A stretch of DNA of 64,000 nucleotides from Liolophura sinensis (taxonomy: Eukaryota; Mollusca; Polyplacophora; Chitonida; Chitonidae), in contig NC_088296.1 in assembly GCF_032854445.1 (NCBI RefSeq), forward strand, positions 16,731,485 through 16,795,484, written 5' to 3'. The notes under the pieces were generated by a model, which was not told the origin of the DNA, searched no databases, and was given only the letters and a program-made list of their open reading frames with translations. The first letter of the stretch is position 1. Every line of letters begins with the position of its first letter. Of the stretch, positions 49,601 through 60,389 are shown piece after piece. Position numbers and translations under genes: made by a program.

Positions 49601-52600
49601 CACTTTTTCTTGTCTTTTTCGCCTGATTGTTTAGAAATATGGACGCGAAAAAGCACATTTAACCAAAAATACATTAATCTCCGTTGAAAGACTCTGTTCG
49701 CATACAGGGATTTTGCTATGATCCCCTTGGCTGTGAACTAGGCCATACCCAATATTGAACGTTCATTGTCGATTTTTTGGCTAATCTATTGAAAAGTTTG
49801 TCACCCAGTTTCGTGTTTGCTGCCTCACTATTGTTGGCACTGTCTTGGGAACTTAACCAAACAGTATAAAATATGTTGATAGTGATTTAAACATCAATGA
49901 TGGTAGAAATCATTTTGCCTAGAGAGCGAAAAGTATATCATTTTGTTGCTAGATGAAATTTGAAAATTGGAACTCTTGGGACATGTTAAGTGGCTTATGT
50001 ATATGGGTTGAATTATGAACGGTAAACTCCTAGTGCAATAGTCCATTTTGATCGGAAAATATATATAGCTAAAATATGGTTAGGTTAGGGCAAATCTGAT
50101 GAAAAGGTGCCCGATCGACTATTACACAATGTCTCAAGACAATCTCTGCTCAAAGAGTTCAATGTGTAGCATTTGTTCCCTTTAAATACCTGATTGATGA
50201 TTGTAAAAAAAAAATCAGTCCGGGATAAAAGCTGTTTTGATTAGTGGAAGCAGGCGGTAGGGCTCATTAAATTATAATTAGAATTCTAAATAAATAATAA
50301 TAAAATATGGTGTAATAGACATACGGTCGTAAGTCTGCGCAATTTTTGACAAATTCTTTGACGAAGAATGGGTTTTAAGTGGTCGATCAGAATCGTCAGA
50401 CATTACTGAATGATCTGTGAAAACTGAGAGTAGCAAATGTGTGCATGTACCAAATGCTGACCAGTCCAGGTATACATCATCAACACAGAGAAGAGATCTG
50501 GATATTAGTCGTGTAAGGGGCCCGCTGATTGGTTAAGCATGAGGACGTGCTAAGATCTGCATGAATATTGGGTAGGTATACTTCAGGAGACATAGTGCAC
50601 GTTTATCTGGAGACCGGCGATGCTTTACTATCGTCAGTCTGGATTTCTGCCAACCTTTCCCCTGAACGCTGTGATGTAAATGAAAAACTTCGTGAGTACA
50701 ACGTTAACATCTATCTAATAAACACATAATTACTCTTAGATAAATCGTCAGTGATAAAATGATCATAACATGTGCTAAGATCTAAGACAGTATTGTTAGG
50801 GTTTATAGCATTTCAGACAGTTGGCAAACAAACACTGATAGAGGAGTCCTTCGCACAGTGAATTAGTTCAGTGAGAAAAATTCACATTGCACATCCAAAG
50901 TGAAGTGATGATTAATATATAAATGTCTTAAATACAAAGTCTTTTTAAACACCGAATAAGACGAAATATTCGTCATCTCTGTCTCTTTCAGCACCGGCTA
51001 CACGTTTCCAGGGGAAACCACCGCGCACAAGCTGTTGGCGGTTCTTTAATCGTTGGACTTAAAACTCGCCTCTAGAAAAAGAATAATGAACCATTTTCGA
51101 CGTACTTGGGTTTTCGCGGTCTTTGTAAGGGTTATTACTTAAACTTCATGTGTTTGATCGACGTTATACACCTGGTAAGCGGTTACCTAATGATAGGCCG
51201 AGGACTTTAGTCAAGTGTCTATTAAATTACTGCATTCCAGGCGTACAAACTTAGATCAAACACCTCAAGCGAATGCTGATAACTTTCATGAAGTTACATA
51301 ATGGCGTATTGTCCAATTTCTTAGGGACATGCACTGGTATCAGAAGTAATCTCGATTTCTATGTAGCTTGTTGTCGTCAGATATGTACAGCAATGATACA
51401 TGTAAGGAGACACCAGATTCAAAACCTTTTTGCAATCTAAATAAACTGGCCTTACTCATGTCGACCAATAGAGTAGGAGAAAAACACGAACTCCTAGTGA
51501 GTGAATGAGTGCTTGGTGTTTAACGCCGTGCTTAACAATTTTTTAGTCATATGACGACGAAGGAATACCTAGAGAGCATGTAATGTACCTCCTTGTTGTA
51601 GGGCGGATTTCCACCGCTCTTTTATCTAGTGCTGCTTCACTGAGACGCCTTACCGAAGGCAAGTCAGCTGCCTTGCCTGAGCCCTTACACTGATACGGAT
51701 CAACCAGGCGTTGCACTATCCCCTTCACGGTGAACGTCAAACGATGAAGTTACAACTTCCTCTTTTAATTTCTTGGGTGTGTCTTAGGTGTGACTCGACC
51801 AGGGATTAACCCTGGATCTACCGCTCTCGAAGCGGGCGCTCTACCAACTTTGCTATCGGGGCCGATCCCGGACTCCGAAGCTATCAATTTAGATCGGAAC
51901 CGATGACAAGTGAAATTATAATTAAGATCTCTGGATTTGACTCTATCTTTGTGCCTATTTCACACAGGGTAACATTAAAATGACCCTCAAAGCACATGTA
52001 CCATACACAGCATACCCACTCCGGACTAAAAACTTATTAAATCCCCAATCAGTTCATTTTCATTTATTGTAAAACAATTGTAGTGGGTAGAAAATACAAA
52101 ACTTTGTAAATTTCCCCACCTATCGACACAGATTAAGACACAAACCTTTTGTATTCCTAGAAGGACAATCTGGACTTATTGGAAAAATTAGTGTCCAATT
52201 AATTACTTTTGATGTCAATAAAATGTTCTAGACTCTACTTACTTACGTGATTGGCGTTTTACGCCGTACTTAAGAATATATCACTTATACGACGGCGGCC
52301 AGCATTTTGGTGGGTGGTAACCGGGCAGAGCCCGGGGAAACCCACCACCATCCGCAGGTTGCCGGCAGACCTTCCCATGTACGGCCGGAGAGGAAACCAG
52401 CATGAGCTGGACTTGAACTGAACTCACAGCGACCGCATTGGTGAGAGGCCCCTGGGCCATTACGCTGCGCTAGCGCGCTAACCAGCTGATCCACAGAGGC
52501 CCCTATTTTTGACTCAGTGACATTTTCCAGCAACGTCAAATGTGGTGCCCTAGATGCACACAAGACTGTTCTTCGTGATAATTTATATGTCAGAAACAAA

Positions 52601-53713
52601 AAGATATTTGCACGCTTGCCCTTGCTGTGTTTTAGCACTTATCGCCACAAAATAGTTGAAATACATCCGATCCAGCCGTAAGCCGTGATGACTCATTCAT
52701 CCTCAACACATTTTTAGGTCATATGTTTTGGGTACATGCATACTGGCTTTTTAGGACGATTATTGTGATCTATCCACAAAGGTATGGTAGGCTGCAGATT
52801 TTTTGGATATGTTACATAAAGAAACGCTTTATTGCGTTGATTCTAAGTCCTGTATGCTGTAGGGTAGTATGCAAATTTCCAGGGACTAAGAGGCGGGAAA
52901 GGGGATAAAGCTCCATTATACCACCACCTGTTACGTTCCGTGTCAGGGAAACTGGGCAATGCGCCAAATCAAACCACTTGCGGGCAACAATATCTTCAGT
53001 AGGTAACGTCGGTTAAAGGCCGGACAATGCAGGAAGTGAAAACAAATCTTTTGTGTAAAAATTACCGAAATGAATATGGTGGTCGGCGGAGTGAAATGTC
53101 GTTTGCTTACATTCAGAAAAATTCTGCGCTTTGTGCTTCAGGTAGTGGACGGCTTAACGGCTTCTCTCTGTCCGTGGGTAACTCCTCAAAAAATTACAAA
53201 GCCTGTTACCAGGACACCACCACAGATCCGAAAGGTCCCGGGGACATCATCGACGAAGTTTGTAATCTCAGTGGTCCCGTGTTAGGGGACACCGTGAACA
53301 TTATGATCAGCAATTCCCCATTCCTTAGTCTGTGTGAAGTACAGATTTTCGGTAAATTTGTTTGTTTCTGTTTTTAATTGATGTTAGTTGAACACGTGAA
53401 ATCAAAAAATGTGGCAAGGTTTTATTTTTATCCTTTCGTTCCACTGGGTGCCCTGTGTGGTGTCATCGTTTTGACACGCAAGTCAAGCAGCACAAGCCGT
53501 GTATCGGCTTACGAACTGGTCGGCTATAAATGGTATCAGTAAATCAAGCAATGCAAGAAGGCAGAACTGTTGAAAAAAAGATTGCTTGGCGTTCAAATAC
53601 CGTAAGGCGTTCAATTTCCTCCTTTTAGTCAACTAGATACATATATATGTATCAGGACAATCTAATATGTCAGACCTATAACGATTTACCAAAAAAAATA
53701 ACAAAAAAAAATC

Positions 53714-53744
<31 letters not shown>

Positions 53745-56709
53745 AGGGTCGAAATATCATTTACCGCAAGTGAACGTGATCATAAAAATATTGGAGGGGC
53801 CTACTGTATCAGTTATTTATTATATATGTATCAGTGTGTACCCCCGGGACGTATGGATCAGCCTGTGGGAATAGATGTGGACAGTGTGCTGAGGGACCGT
53901 CTGCCTGCAACACACTATCCGGGCTCTGTCCGGAGAAAACACCCAGGTGCATGCCGGGATACTCTGGTCGGAAATGTGATGCAGGTACGTTTTGCAGGCA
54001 GTGTTTTACCCGATGTGGTGTGCTGATGCAAAGGCTTAAGCGACCAACAATTACCGACGATTGGTCGCCGTGACAAAACAGCAGCATGTAATTGTTTCCG
54101 ATATCTGTTATAAACACTGGAGCTTCAAATATTCATTTAGCTGTTGGGAATATACAGCGGTGAAGACTTACTCATTATTACATGCGCACTTTATGTGACC
54201 GTCTCTTATTTCTATGACACAATAGGATCCCACTGGCTTGATCCGTTACAGGCATGACACAGTACAGATGACAAATACATGCAGTAAACAAGTGATTTCT
54301 TCACAAGGCTCATGGAGATGTACTTTTCTTGCCCCCTCCCTGGAAGAAAATATATAATGTTATCATGACGTATTTCTTGGTATGCATGCATGATATTCCC
54401 CAAGGCACATTCAAAGATCTGGTTTCTAACTCGTACATCTGTATTTCTGTGCCACAAGCCTGTGCCTCAGGGATATATGGAGCAGATTGTCTGAAGAGAT
54501 GCGGACATTGTGCTAATAACCAATTAGCTTGTGACACAGTATCCGGGAACTGTACAAACACAACACCCAGATGCATGCCGGGATACTCTGGTCTGAGATG
54601 TGATACAGAAATGTCAACTGTTAACGATGATGAAGACACAAACACACAGATATCAAGTCTCTGTAACAGAGGCTATGCACAACATACCCGTAAGACATAT
54701 CCCAAATGAAATTTGTTCTGTTACCGGTTTTAATTCTCAAACCCCGATTAGTGAATATATAGTGGTTCTTTATATCACCAAATGAACTGTTTTTTTTAAT
54801 GAGAATTGGTGAATAAAGCTAAGGTTGACAAAAATGTACGATGTGGGCATCCAAAGTCTCAAATATAACGTTATATAACAGAGCCTTCAAATGTATAGTT
54901 TAATGGAGCTGTGATTAGCTGAGAGTAGACCTGTACTCGCAGAACTGTAGGAACACACGTAGATTATTCCAATATGATAAAATGAAGGCAATATAAAAGC
55001 ACTATGATTTGACAGATTTAGCTAATGGGTTCTTGTATTTTAAGAGGCTGTATTGGAGAGTTTCGTCAAAGAAACCAAAATTGGCTAATTAAATCAAATT
55101 TTCATTATTCCTCAAGAATATGGCTCAAGTTATTGGCTTTCTGTAAAATATCAGATTAGTACCTGAGCTATTTAAGGTGTGGAAGTCATTCTAAAGCTTA
55201 TACAAGTTATAATGTGACCAGGTTTCATTTATTTGTTTATTTGATTAGTGTTATATATCAAGAATATTTCATTTATACGACGGCGACCAGCGTTATGGTG
55301 CGAGGGACCAGGTTTTAGGAACTCTCTTTCCGATTTCCAAAGCTAACAAGTTCATAGCCAAGGCTAATACTGTGTGAATGGTAATCATTTGGTCTATTAA
55401 AAAAAATAGCCAAATTCGACTTTGTTTGCACTGACTGATTTTTTTGCCAAATATCTCTTGTGAAGGCGTTAATATTTCATATATATATCTCATCTTTTAA
55501 TATCTGATGAATTTTTCAGTGAGTTGTTTATTTGTGTTTTAATATCTCAAATTTAATATTTGTTAGAAAGCTGGTGTTAATGTTTTCTCAGAATGCACGC
55601 GCGGAACGTACGGTCCGGACTGTGAAGGAAATTGTGGCTTCTGTGCGCAGGGGAGCGCTACATGTAACACTACATCCGGGCACTGTCCAGACAGAGAGCC
55701 GCGGTGTGCACTGGGGTACTCCGATCTGAAGTGTGCTACAGGTGTGTCTAAGCATGTTGAGATCTAGTTCATTACAGGCTTTGTTTCCTCTGAAAACATT
55801 TATTGAACATAGTAATCATATTAAAAACTGTGAACATACCGTAGAAAATTATTGTCACCTAAACATCATACTGGTTCGAGAAAGGGTATCACAGATATTT
55901 GGTTAAGTAATGTTAACTCACAATTTATGACGTTACATCCTGTACCTTCATTCTAATTATTCACACATTAACCTTTCTTATGATTTTAGTTTCATCGGTC
56001 ACCTCTCCGGATTACACGAGAGTTATTGTTGGATGTACAGTTGGAATTTTTCTTATCTTGGTCATCGTAATAATTTTCATTGTTTTAATGGTGTAAGTAT
56101 GAATCTATAATCTACAATAGCTTTATCGTCAGGCCCGCAGCAGACACCCACGATGTTCTGCTTGATGTTTTAAGTTTGCATTAAGGGAAGAACAGTTAAG
56201 GAAACACATCTCTAGGCCGTTACTTGGCTTGTTCCTAGACAACGATTTGCCTCAGCTCCTAATAAAATTTTACCAACACCCTTTTCTCAGTTAAATTTTA
56301 TGAATCAGTTAATATTCTTTATTTGATTAGTGTTTTACGCCGTAGTTAATGTTGTAACGTGGAAATTAAACAACGCGGACTCAGTGTATGTTAAGTGAAT
56401 CAAATGGTTATGACTGGCGTATTCAACATACAGACTACGTGAGTAAGGTTTTAAAATTGCAATACTCAAATGTTATTTCCTCGCAAATCCATGTCTTTCT
56501 GCAGGAGGAGATCTCGGCAAAATGTACAGATAGGTGGCGCTACGAGCTCTGGACCAAACAGTACCCCAGCACAAGAGAGCTCTTTCTCTCCTGAAGTCAG
56601 GGGTAAGAATGAGATGTCTGAACCGTCAAGCCGGGATGAATCGCACGAAAAAAATTCTTCCAACGATCACGCCTATGAAGTCATTCGTCAAAACTCGTCT
56701 GCAATATAA
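40599..56709 (+). CDS. EGF / fucolectin-like (FTP) / MEGF-repeat transmembrane receptor
   Basis: Exons: 40599-40659 or 43377-43437 (signal peptide, alternatives), 47048-47158, 48395-48625, 53142-53351, 53835-53984, 54459-54689, 55592-55741, 55990-56092, 56505-56709. All joins agree in phase (1 throughout, 2 at the last), giving 483 residues. Order: signal peptide 1-20; 6-Cys EGF-like module about 21-57; fucolectin/F5-8C-like lectin domain about 58-204 (NVALAQSTRQSS, TCSHT, YNRKCDK, GRLNGFSLSVG); three 8-Cys repeats of MEGF/Draper type about 205-381; a helix about 394-415; a Ser-rich tail ending HAYEVIRQNSSAI. The lectin domain predicts sugar binding outside the cell and the tail tyrosine suggests signalling or uptake, so a scavenger or immune-recognition role is inferred. 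Two first exons imply alternative promoters. Extra exons within the 4.5-kb intron cannot be excluded. Confidence 0.8.
41528..41770. repeat. gtcn/ggtc-rich low-complexity tract
   Basis: Repeated gtcggt/tctgtc phrases; the corresponding tract in duplicate copy B is at 45718-46030. Confidence 0.6.
42311..42562 (-). other. Minus-strand frame with type II anchor-like N-terminus
   Basis: From an ATG at 42560-42562 the minus strand reads MKRTLHVLVSLLLLYIILDV, a basic then hydrophobic start like a type II Golgi enzyme or a signal peptide, followed by about 60 polar residues to a stop at 42311. It lies inside the large first intron of the receptor gene, on the other strand. No catalytic motif; possibly a lone first exon, a pseudogene or chance. 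Confidence 0.25.
43043..43293 (+). repeat. SINE family A copy, full length
   Basis: Head to A-rich tail is present, with a deletion in the head (gttagcgctactagcgcagc). Flanks ttatatgaattc (43031-43042) and ttacatgagttc (43294-43305) form a duplication with two differences. Copy A of the tandem duplication has the empty site (ttttatccgaattcc near 40505). Confidence 0.9.
43377..43437 (+). CDS. Signal-peptide exon B (alternative first exon)
   Basis: MEDQRKQISDVLLFFMGITS with donor gtgagt, 61 bases and phase 1 like exon A, so either splices in frame to 47048. ATG context gaacATGG is good. The hydrophobic core is shorter than in A. Confidence 0.75.
43770..44682 (-). mobile_element. Possible retroelement insertion in copy B
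   Basis: This stretch has no counterpart in duplicate copy A. Near its right end the minus strand carries a hammerhead-like motif (44625-44652) and reads open for about 110 codons without a known motif. Internal repeats (actaaagtacttaa / actaaagtacttac) are present. A Penelope-type remnant is one reading; boundaries are not sharp. Confidence 0.35.
44625..44652 (-). ncRNA. Second hammerhead-like core
   Basis: On minus: CTGATGA (44652-44646), then a GGGAGC...GCCCTC imperfect stem, then GAAA (44628-44625). As in the 19896 motif a T precedes the stem. The cleavage site and helix I were not resolved by eye. Confidence 0.3.
44683..44775 (+). repeat. 23-bp tandem repeat, about 4 copies
   Basis: Unit ataggtgtataatgaacatg plus gaa, with g/t variants. 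Confidence 0.9.
45718..46030. repeat. gtcngtc low-complexity tract
   Basis: Tetranucleotide-like runs of cagtcagtcagtccgtc and relatives, expanded relative to the copy A tract. Confidence 0.8.
46230..46740. repeat. Degenerate ~30-bp minisatellite
   Basis: Repeated phrases gtgagtcatgacctgtgtta and caggcgagac occur roughly every 30 bases with heavy divergence, inside the intron before the first EGF exon. Confidence 0.7.
47048..47158 (+). CDS. EGF-like exon of the receptor gene
   Basis: Acceptor gaatttcag and donor gtaagt; phase 1-1. Six cysteines (LCGNC, DTC, GVC, GGC, PTC) with the GWDGPTC ending typical of EGF-like modules. Confidence 0.85.
47955..48270. repeat. 46-bp tandem repeat, about 6.5 copies
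   Basis: Unit includes tatatgtatctatggtctat and attgagtggtttcaga; the start of atctatgg recurs at 48001, 48047, 48094, 48140 and 48186. Intronic, 125 bases before the lectin exon. Confidence 0.95.
48395..48625 (+). CDS. Fucolectin-like domain exon, first half
   Basis: Acceptor gatgacag, donor gtaagt, phase 1-1. Encodes NVALAQSTRQSS, AVDGRTG, TCSHT, SWTVTL and IYKFRIYNRKCDK, the ordered landmarks of F5/8C-type fucose-binding lectins. Confidence 0.85.
51148..51270. mobile_element. Palindromic MITE-like element, copy 2
   Basis: Left tgtgtttgatcgacgttata and right gcgtacaaacttagatcaaa/cacctcaa arms are complements, and are similar to the arms at 20607-20727. Confidence 0.7.
51497..51864 (-). 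repeat. SINE family B copy, full length
   Basis: Same architecture and orientation as 24293-24655, with shared cggatttccaccgctctttt, gttgcactatccccttca, and a tRNA-like head at 51800-51864. Confidence 0.9.
52190..52705 (-). repeat. Dispersed repeat C, copy 2, split by a SINE
   Basis: On minus it matches 14462-14692, broken after tgtcactgag by the family A SINE and resuming at gaacattttattgacatcaa. Confidence 0.75.
52241..52503 (-). repeat. SINE family A copy, full length, inside repeat C
   Basis: Tail core, body and tRNA-like head (complement of gcgctagcgcgctaaccagc) are all present; well preserved. Confidence 0.9.
53142..53351 (+). CDS. Fucolectin-like domain exon, second half
   Basis: Acceptor tgtgcttcag, donor gtaaat, phase 1-1. 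Begins at GRLNGFSLSVG, the second-half signature after the NR motif, and closes with SLCEVQIFG, the common C-terminal strand of F5/8C-type folds. Confidence 0.85.
53712..53745. repeat. (CA)n microsatellite
   Basis: cacacacac tract following an A-run, in the intron before the first 8-Cys exon. Confidence 0.9.
53835..53984 (+). CDS. MEGF-type 8-Cys repeat exon 1
   Basis: 150 bases, phase 1-1. Eight cysteines in the C-PGTYG-C..RCGQC..C....C....RCMPGYSG.KC order. One exon per repeat, as expected for exon duplication. Confidence 0.9.
54459..54689 (+). CDS. MEGF-type 8-Cys repeat exon 2 with C-terminal extension
   Basis: The repeat part aligns with the other two exons (CASGIYGADC...RCMPGYSGLRC). 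The donor position used by its siblings is lost (gatacagaaatg), and the frame runs 27 residues further through a polar linker (NDDEDTNTQ) with one extra Cys to a donor gtaaga at 54690, still phase 1. Confidence 0.8.
55225..55306 (-). repeat. SINE family A 3' fragment
   Basis: A-tail complement and diverged tail core (tatcaagaatatttcattta; cgacggcgaccagcgttatg). Confidence 0.75.
55592..55741 (+). CDS. MEGF-type 8-Cys repeat exon 3
   Basis: 150 bases, phase 1-1, eight cysteines (CTRGTYGPDC, NCGFC, RCALGYSDLKC). The usual GYSG is GYSD here. Confidence 0.9.
55990..56092 (+). CDS. Transmembrane exon
   Basis: Acceptor cttatgattttag, donor gtaagt; enters in phase 1 and leaves in phase 2. Encodes a short stalk (SSVTSPDYTR) and a long hydrophobic helix (VGIFLILVIVIIFIVLMV). 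Confidence 0.9.
56316..56346 (-). repeat. SINE family A tail scrap
   Basis: tttatttgattagtgttttacgc-type tail core start, between the last two exons. Confidence 0.5.
56505..56709 (+). CDS. Cytoplasmic tail exon and stop
   Basis: Acceptor ctttctgcag; one base completes the split codon. A basic stop-transfer start (RRSRQ) follows the helix, then a Ser/Glu-rich tail with one tyrosine in AYEVI (fits YxxPhi sorting or an SH2-type site), and a TAA at 56707. Confidence 0.85.
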
Positions 56710-59700
56710 AGCACAAAGAAGCACCTTGCCGATTCGTTAGAACGGCATGTTACAAATACGTAGAACTGGAGGTTACATTAGGGTGGATGTGTACAGAAAT
56801 TGTCAACATTTTGAAAATACTCGCGAAAATCTGTGAACACTGTGTTAATGTTTGCATAATGCTAATACCATCGCAGTCGTAATGGTTGTCTAACAAACTA
56901 TTCAAGTTTCATTATATCTGGACGTGTCTGATGTTCTTTTTTTAAATATTCAACGAATACAATTTGAATCTGAGTGCACCCGTTTATAAGAAGATTGCTA
57001 CGAAATACATTCCATCTGTTATTGCCCTGAGCCATCATGGAATGTACGAATGTTAACGTTTTCAGCCTCGTTCATGAACAGTTCTTGATGGAGGTTGTGA
57101 AACGGACACCTTTCATAGTCAGTCGACACCACAAGGAGTCAACGCTGTGAGTTTTAACAAATGCCATCGTGACTGGCTCAATGACATAATCTATGTGATG
57201 ATCTACCAGGAACCTTATGAATGTTTATGTATATAACACTTACAATGATTTTTATAGATAACACTTGCAATATATGTGTATTTACATGTAAGCTATAGCC
57301 TGGTTTTAAATGGTTTGACACTCTTTAAATGAAATGTATTTTTACACCTCTTAACAGTTGTAAGGAATGTGGAGCTATTAACAGCTACTATACAGCTGGG
57401 CTTTTAACCACGGCCTCGGGTATCTCTTTGAGGAACTTAACATTTACTAAGCTTGCTTCAAATTGTTGTGTCACTTCTGCAGCAATGACGAGTGCTATTC
57501 ACCAAAGAATAGCATTAAAGACTTATACGTGGTCTAACTTTAAGACAGTTTTCTCCATCGCTGTTCATTGTTTACTTATTATTACAAGCTCTATGATTGT
57601 AATGGTTAGAGTAATATTATAACGCTATATTATAAAGTTGCATTTTATAGAAATGAATGAATGAGTAAAGGATGCCTGTATGAAGTGTCACTAATACACT
57701 CGGCATATAAATTTGTAGGCATAGTTGAATGATAACATTAATCAGAGATTTATTCACAAATTGTCATTAATGTAAATGTGACTAGGAGGAGTGTCCGCGG
57801 CATATTTCTTCAATGGCGTCAGAATTTTTGCTGCATGGATTCGTCTTGTTACAAAAAGACACAATAAATGTATACACACCTAATTCTCAAGCCCTTGTCG
57901 TGATATGACTGAAAGATTGTTAAGAACTGAGATAACCCACAAGCATACATACATGCATTTATGCTGGAAAAGACTGTCACTTATCACGGCCAAAACACAT
58001 CGCATCAAAACAAAAGCATCACGTGCTAGCTCGTATTAAGTGTCATGAATGCTACCTAGTATGATGTCTGCATGTGCAGTATATATGGAGATATAGCCTA
58101 ATACTAGTATATAATTTGTAGAAATAATGACTTATCCCCATTGAATAGCTAACTGCTAACTGCAAACCGTTAACTTCACTCGTGTTAAATATGGCACGTC
58201 GAACTTGAGTATTTCAGCGTGAGGCCTCAACAAAAACTGTGGTCAGTTTTATTGATGTAATAATTAATATGTGAAAGCTGCTAGTTTACTGGAAAAAAAA
58301 CGCCAGGAGTTCACCGATATTGTTTGTTCACGATATTACTGCTTTCCATATTTAACCAAGTTTAAATGGAAAATCGATTTCGACTAGACGATTTCTATTA
58401 TTGTATATAGTCAATACGTGTTGGTCGCTATAACCATTACTGTGGCTTCGGTAACTGGTATAGAACCGTTAATTTTAAGTGCTGCAAATAAATCCTTGGG
58501 GCTTGAAGTCGTACTTAATTTCTCAGTCATTAGGAGTTTGTACATAAAAATAGTCTTTTTGTGACAGGGCGAATCCATGCCGCCAAAGTGTTGCCGCCAT
58601 TAAGGTATCATGCCGAAGACACAAGACATGACACCCTAGCCAGTAACACTATACTGTCACCAGGCCAACTAGTCTGCGCCCTGCAATACATTACTGGTGT
58701 GCATTGGTGAGTTATCTGTTTTGATTTGAAAACGCACACACTGGTGTAATACGCAAATTACGTGAGCGAGGTCGTTGTTCAATTGTTGTAAAGTTGTGGA
58801 CAACAGATGAAACAAAATCGTTTGCAGATGTATCTCTCAGGCTTCACATCACCATACACACAGTAAAAACAAGTGTTTTGTTTTTATACACATTTTGGAT
58901 ACAGTTTTCACACACACGTCCTGGCGTTCTTAGAAGACGAATGTGCTTGTAATAGTAAACATGTCAAATGTTTACAGAGTAATGTGGTGGATATTTTAAA
59001 TGAACAGAAATAGTCCTTTGATTATCAGTTTGTGTTTATATTAGCGTGAAAAACTGACAACCATTTAAAACTGTTCACTACAGTAAACATGTGAAACGTT
59101 TATAGGCATTTTACACTGAATATACATGTAAATACACTTAATATCTCCTTAGTGATTACATACAGCTGTTTTCTTATTAAACACCAGCTGTAAATGATTG
59201 ACGTTCGGTAATGGTGTATTATTCAGAGTTTATTGATCACTGTACTAGCAAAATAAATTGACAAACACTTGCAGCTCTGGATTAGATTCTCTGAAATCTA
59301 CCCAATTGGTAAAGTTTGAAATCTGAAGTGGCTTCAACGTATTAATGCAGGCATAATTCAGCTAGGTTGTCTGGGCCAGCAAATCATAAAATATTTTTGA
59401 TGCCAGCTATGACGTGCTGTCGCGTGAGGCTGAAGTAAAACGTACAAACGATGAGATGTTAGGCACTTGAGTCCATAAATGTCAAACATGTTGGATATCC
59501 CCCGTGGCATATATCTCACTAAATATTGCCCGAGAGAGATCATGAGAATTTTTGTTTTTGCCGGACTATTCTGATTGGAGCATGTTACTCAATATGGACA
59601 TATCTGCCTCAGTACGCTCAAAATTAATCCAACTTTTGTTTGGTTATGTCTGTCTACAAGTTCTTAATGTACGAGCTGTCAGTGAGTAGTTTCTGTATAT

Positions 59701-59768
59701 TTATGGAAAGGAAACGAAACTTTCAAATCGAAACCAAAATTAGAGTCCACTCTTTAACCGTAACGTTA
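56710..59768. other. 3' flank of the receptor gene, no further gene seen
   Basis: AATAAA at 57863-57868 could end the transcript. A 97-codon frame at 57329-57622 has no motif and probably lies in untranslated sequence. About 58496-58700 carries a worn repeat related to the family B tail (gtcgtacttaatttctcagtc). Confidence 0.4.
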
Positions 59769-60038
59769 GGAGCCTCTGTGGCCGAGGTGGTCAGCATGAC
59801 AGCACGGCACAATTATCAGTGAGCCTCTCACAAATGACGTCGCTGTGAGTTCAAGTCCAGCTCATGCTCTCCTTCTCGCCAATCTCAGGTGGGGAGGTCT
59901 ACCAGCAACTTGTGAATGGCTGTGGGTTTCATTTGGGCTCTGCTTGGTTACCGCCCACCATAACGTTGGATAGTTGTCGTACAAGTGAAATATTCTTCAG
60001 TACGACGTAAAACACCAATAAAATAAATAAACAAATTA
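59769..60038 (+). repeat. SINE family A copy, full length, diverged
   Basis: Head (cctctgtggccgaggtggtc), B-box gagttcaagtcc, body and tail core (gtgaaatattcttcagtacg) are all recognisable. Flanks ttaaccgtaacgtt / ttaacagtgatatt may be an eroded duplication. Confidence 0.85.
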
Positions 60039-60166
60039 ACAGTGATATTTTATCATGGAAAGGCAAGCCAGAAGTGAAAGTGAATTGGAGTTGCCTCCCC
60101 TATCACCGTCAAAGCCGCCAGTAATGGTTTAATTATTACCTCCCTTGAGATCGTTTTCCTATTTAA

Positions 60167-60366
60167 ATGATTTATTTATTTGATTTGATTGGTGTTTTAC
60201 GCCGTACTTAAGAATATTTCACTTATACAACGGCGGCCAGCATTATGGTGGGTGGAAACCGGGCAGAGCCCGGTGGAAACCCACCACCATCCGCAGGTTG
60301 CTGGAAGACCTTCCCACGTACGACCGGAGAGGAAACCAGCATGAGCTGGACGAACTCACAGCGACC
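60167..60366 (-). repeat. SINE family A copy, head truncated
   Basis: Well preserved from the A-tail complement to cagctggacgaactcacagc; stops before the A-box side of the head. Confidence 0.85.
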
Positions 60367-60389
60367 TATTTATATGGTGCATCTATAGG

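Larger units (their letters stand above)
48626..53141. other. Large intron with repeats
   Basis: It holds a very worn SINE-A-like patch (about 48680-48720), a MITE-like palindrome (51148), SINE B (51497) and repeat C split by SINE A (52190-52705). No further exon was recognised. Confidence 0.6.

Noticed and set aside
56688-56697. ITIM in the receptor tail
   Set aside because: AYEVI has the Y-x-x-I part, but the position two before the tyrosine is His, so a strict ITIM is not met; only a YxxPhi or SH2-type site is claimed.
57329-57622. 97-codon plus frame
   Set aside because: No domain, poor start context and location in the probable 3' untranslated or flanking part of the receptor gene.
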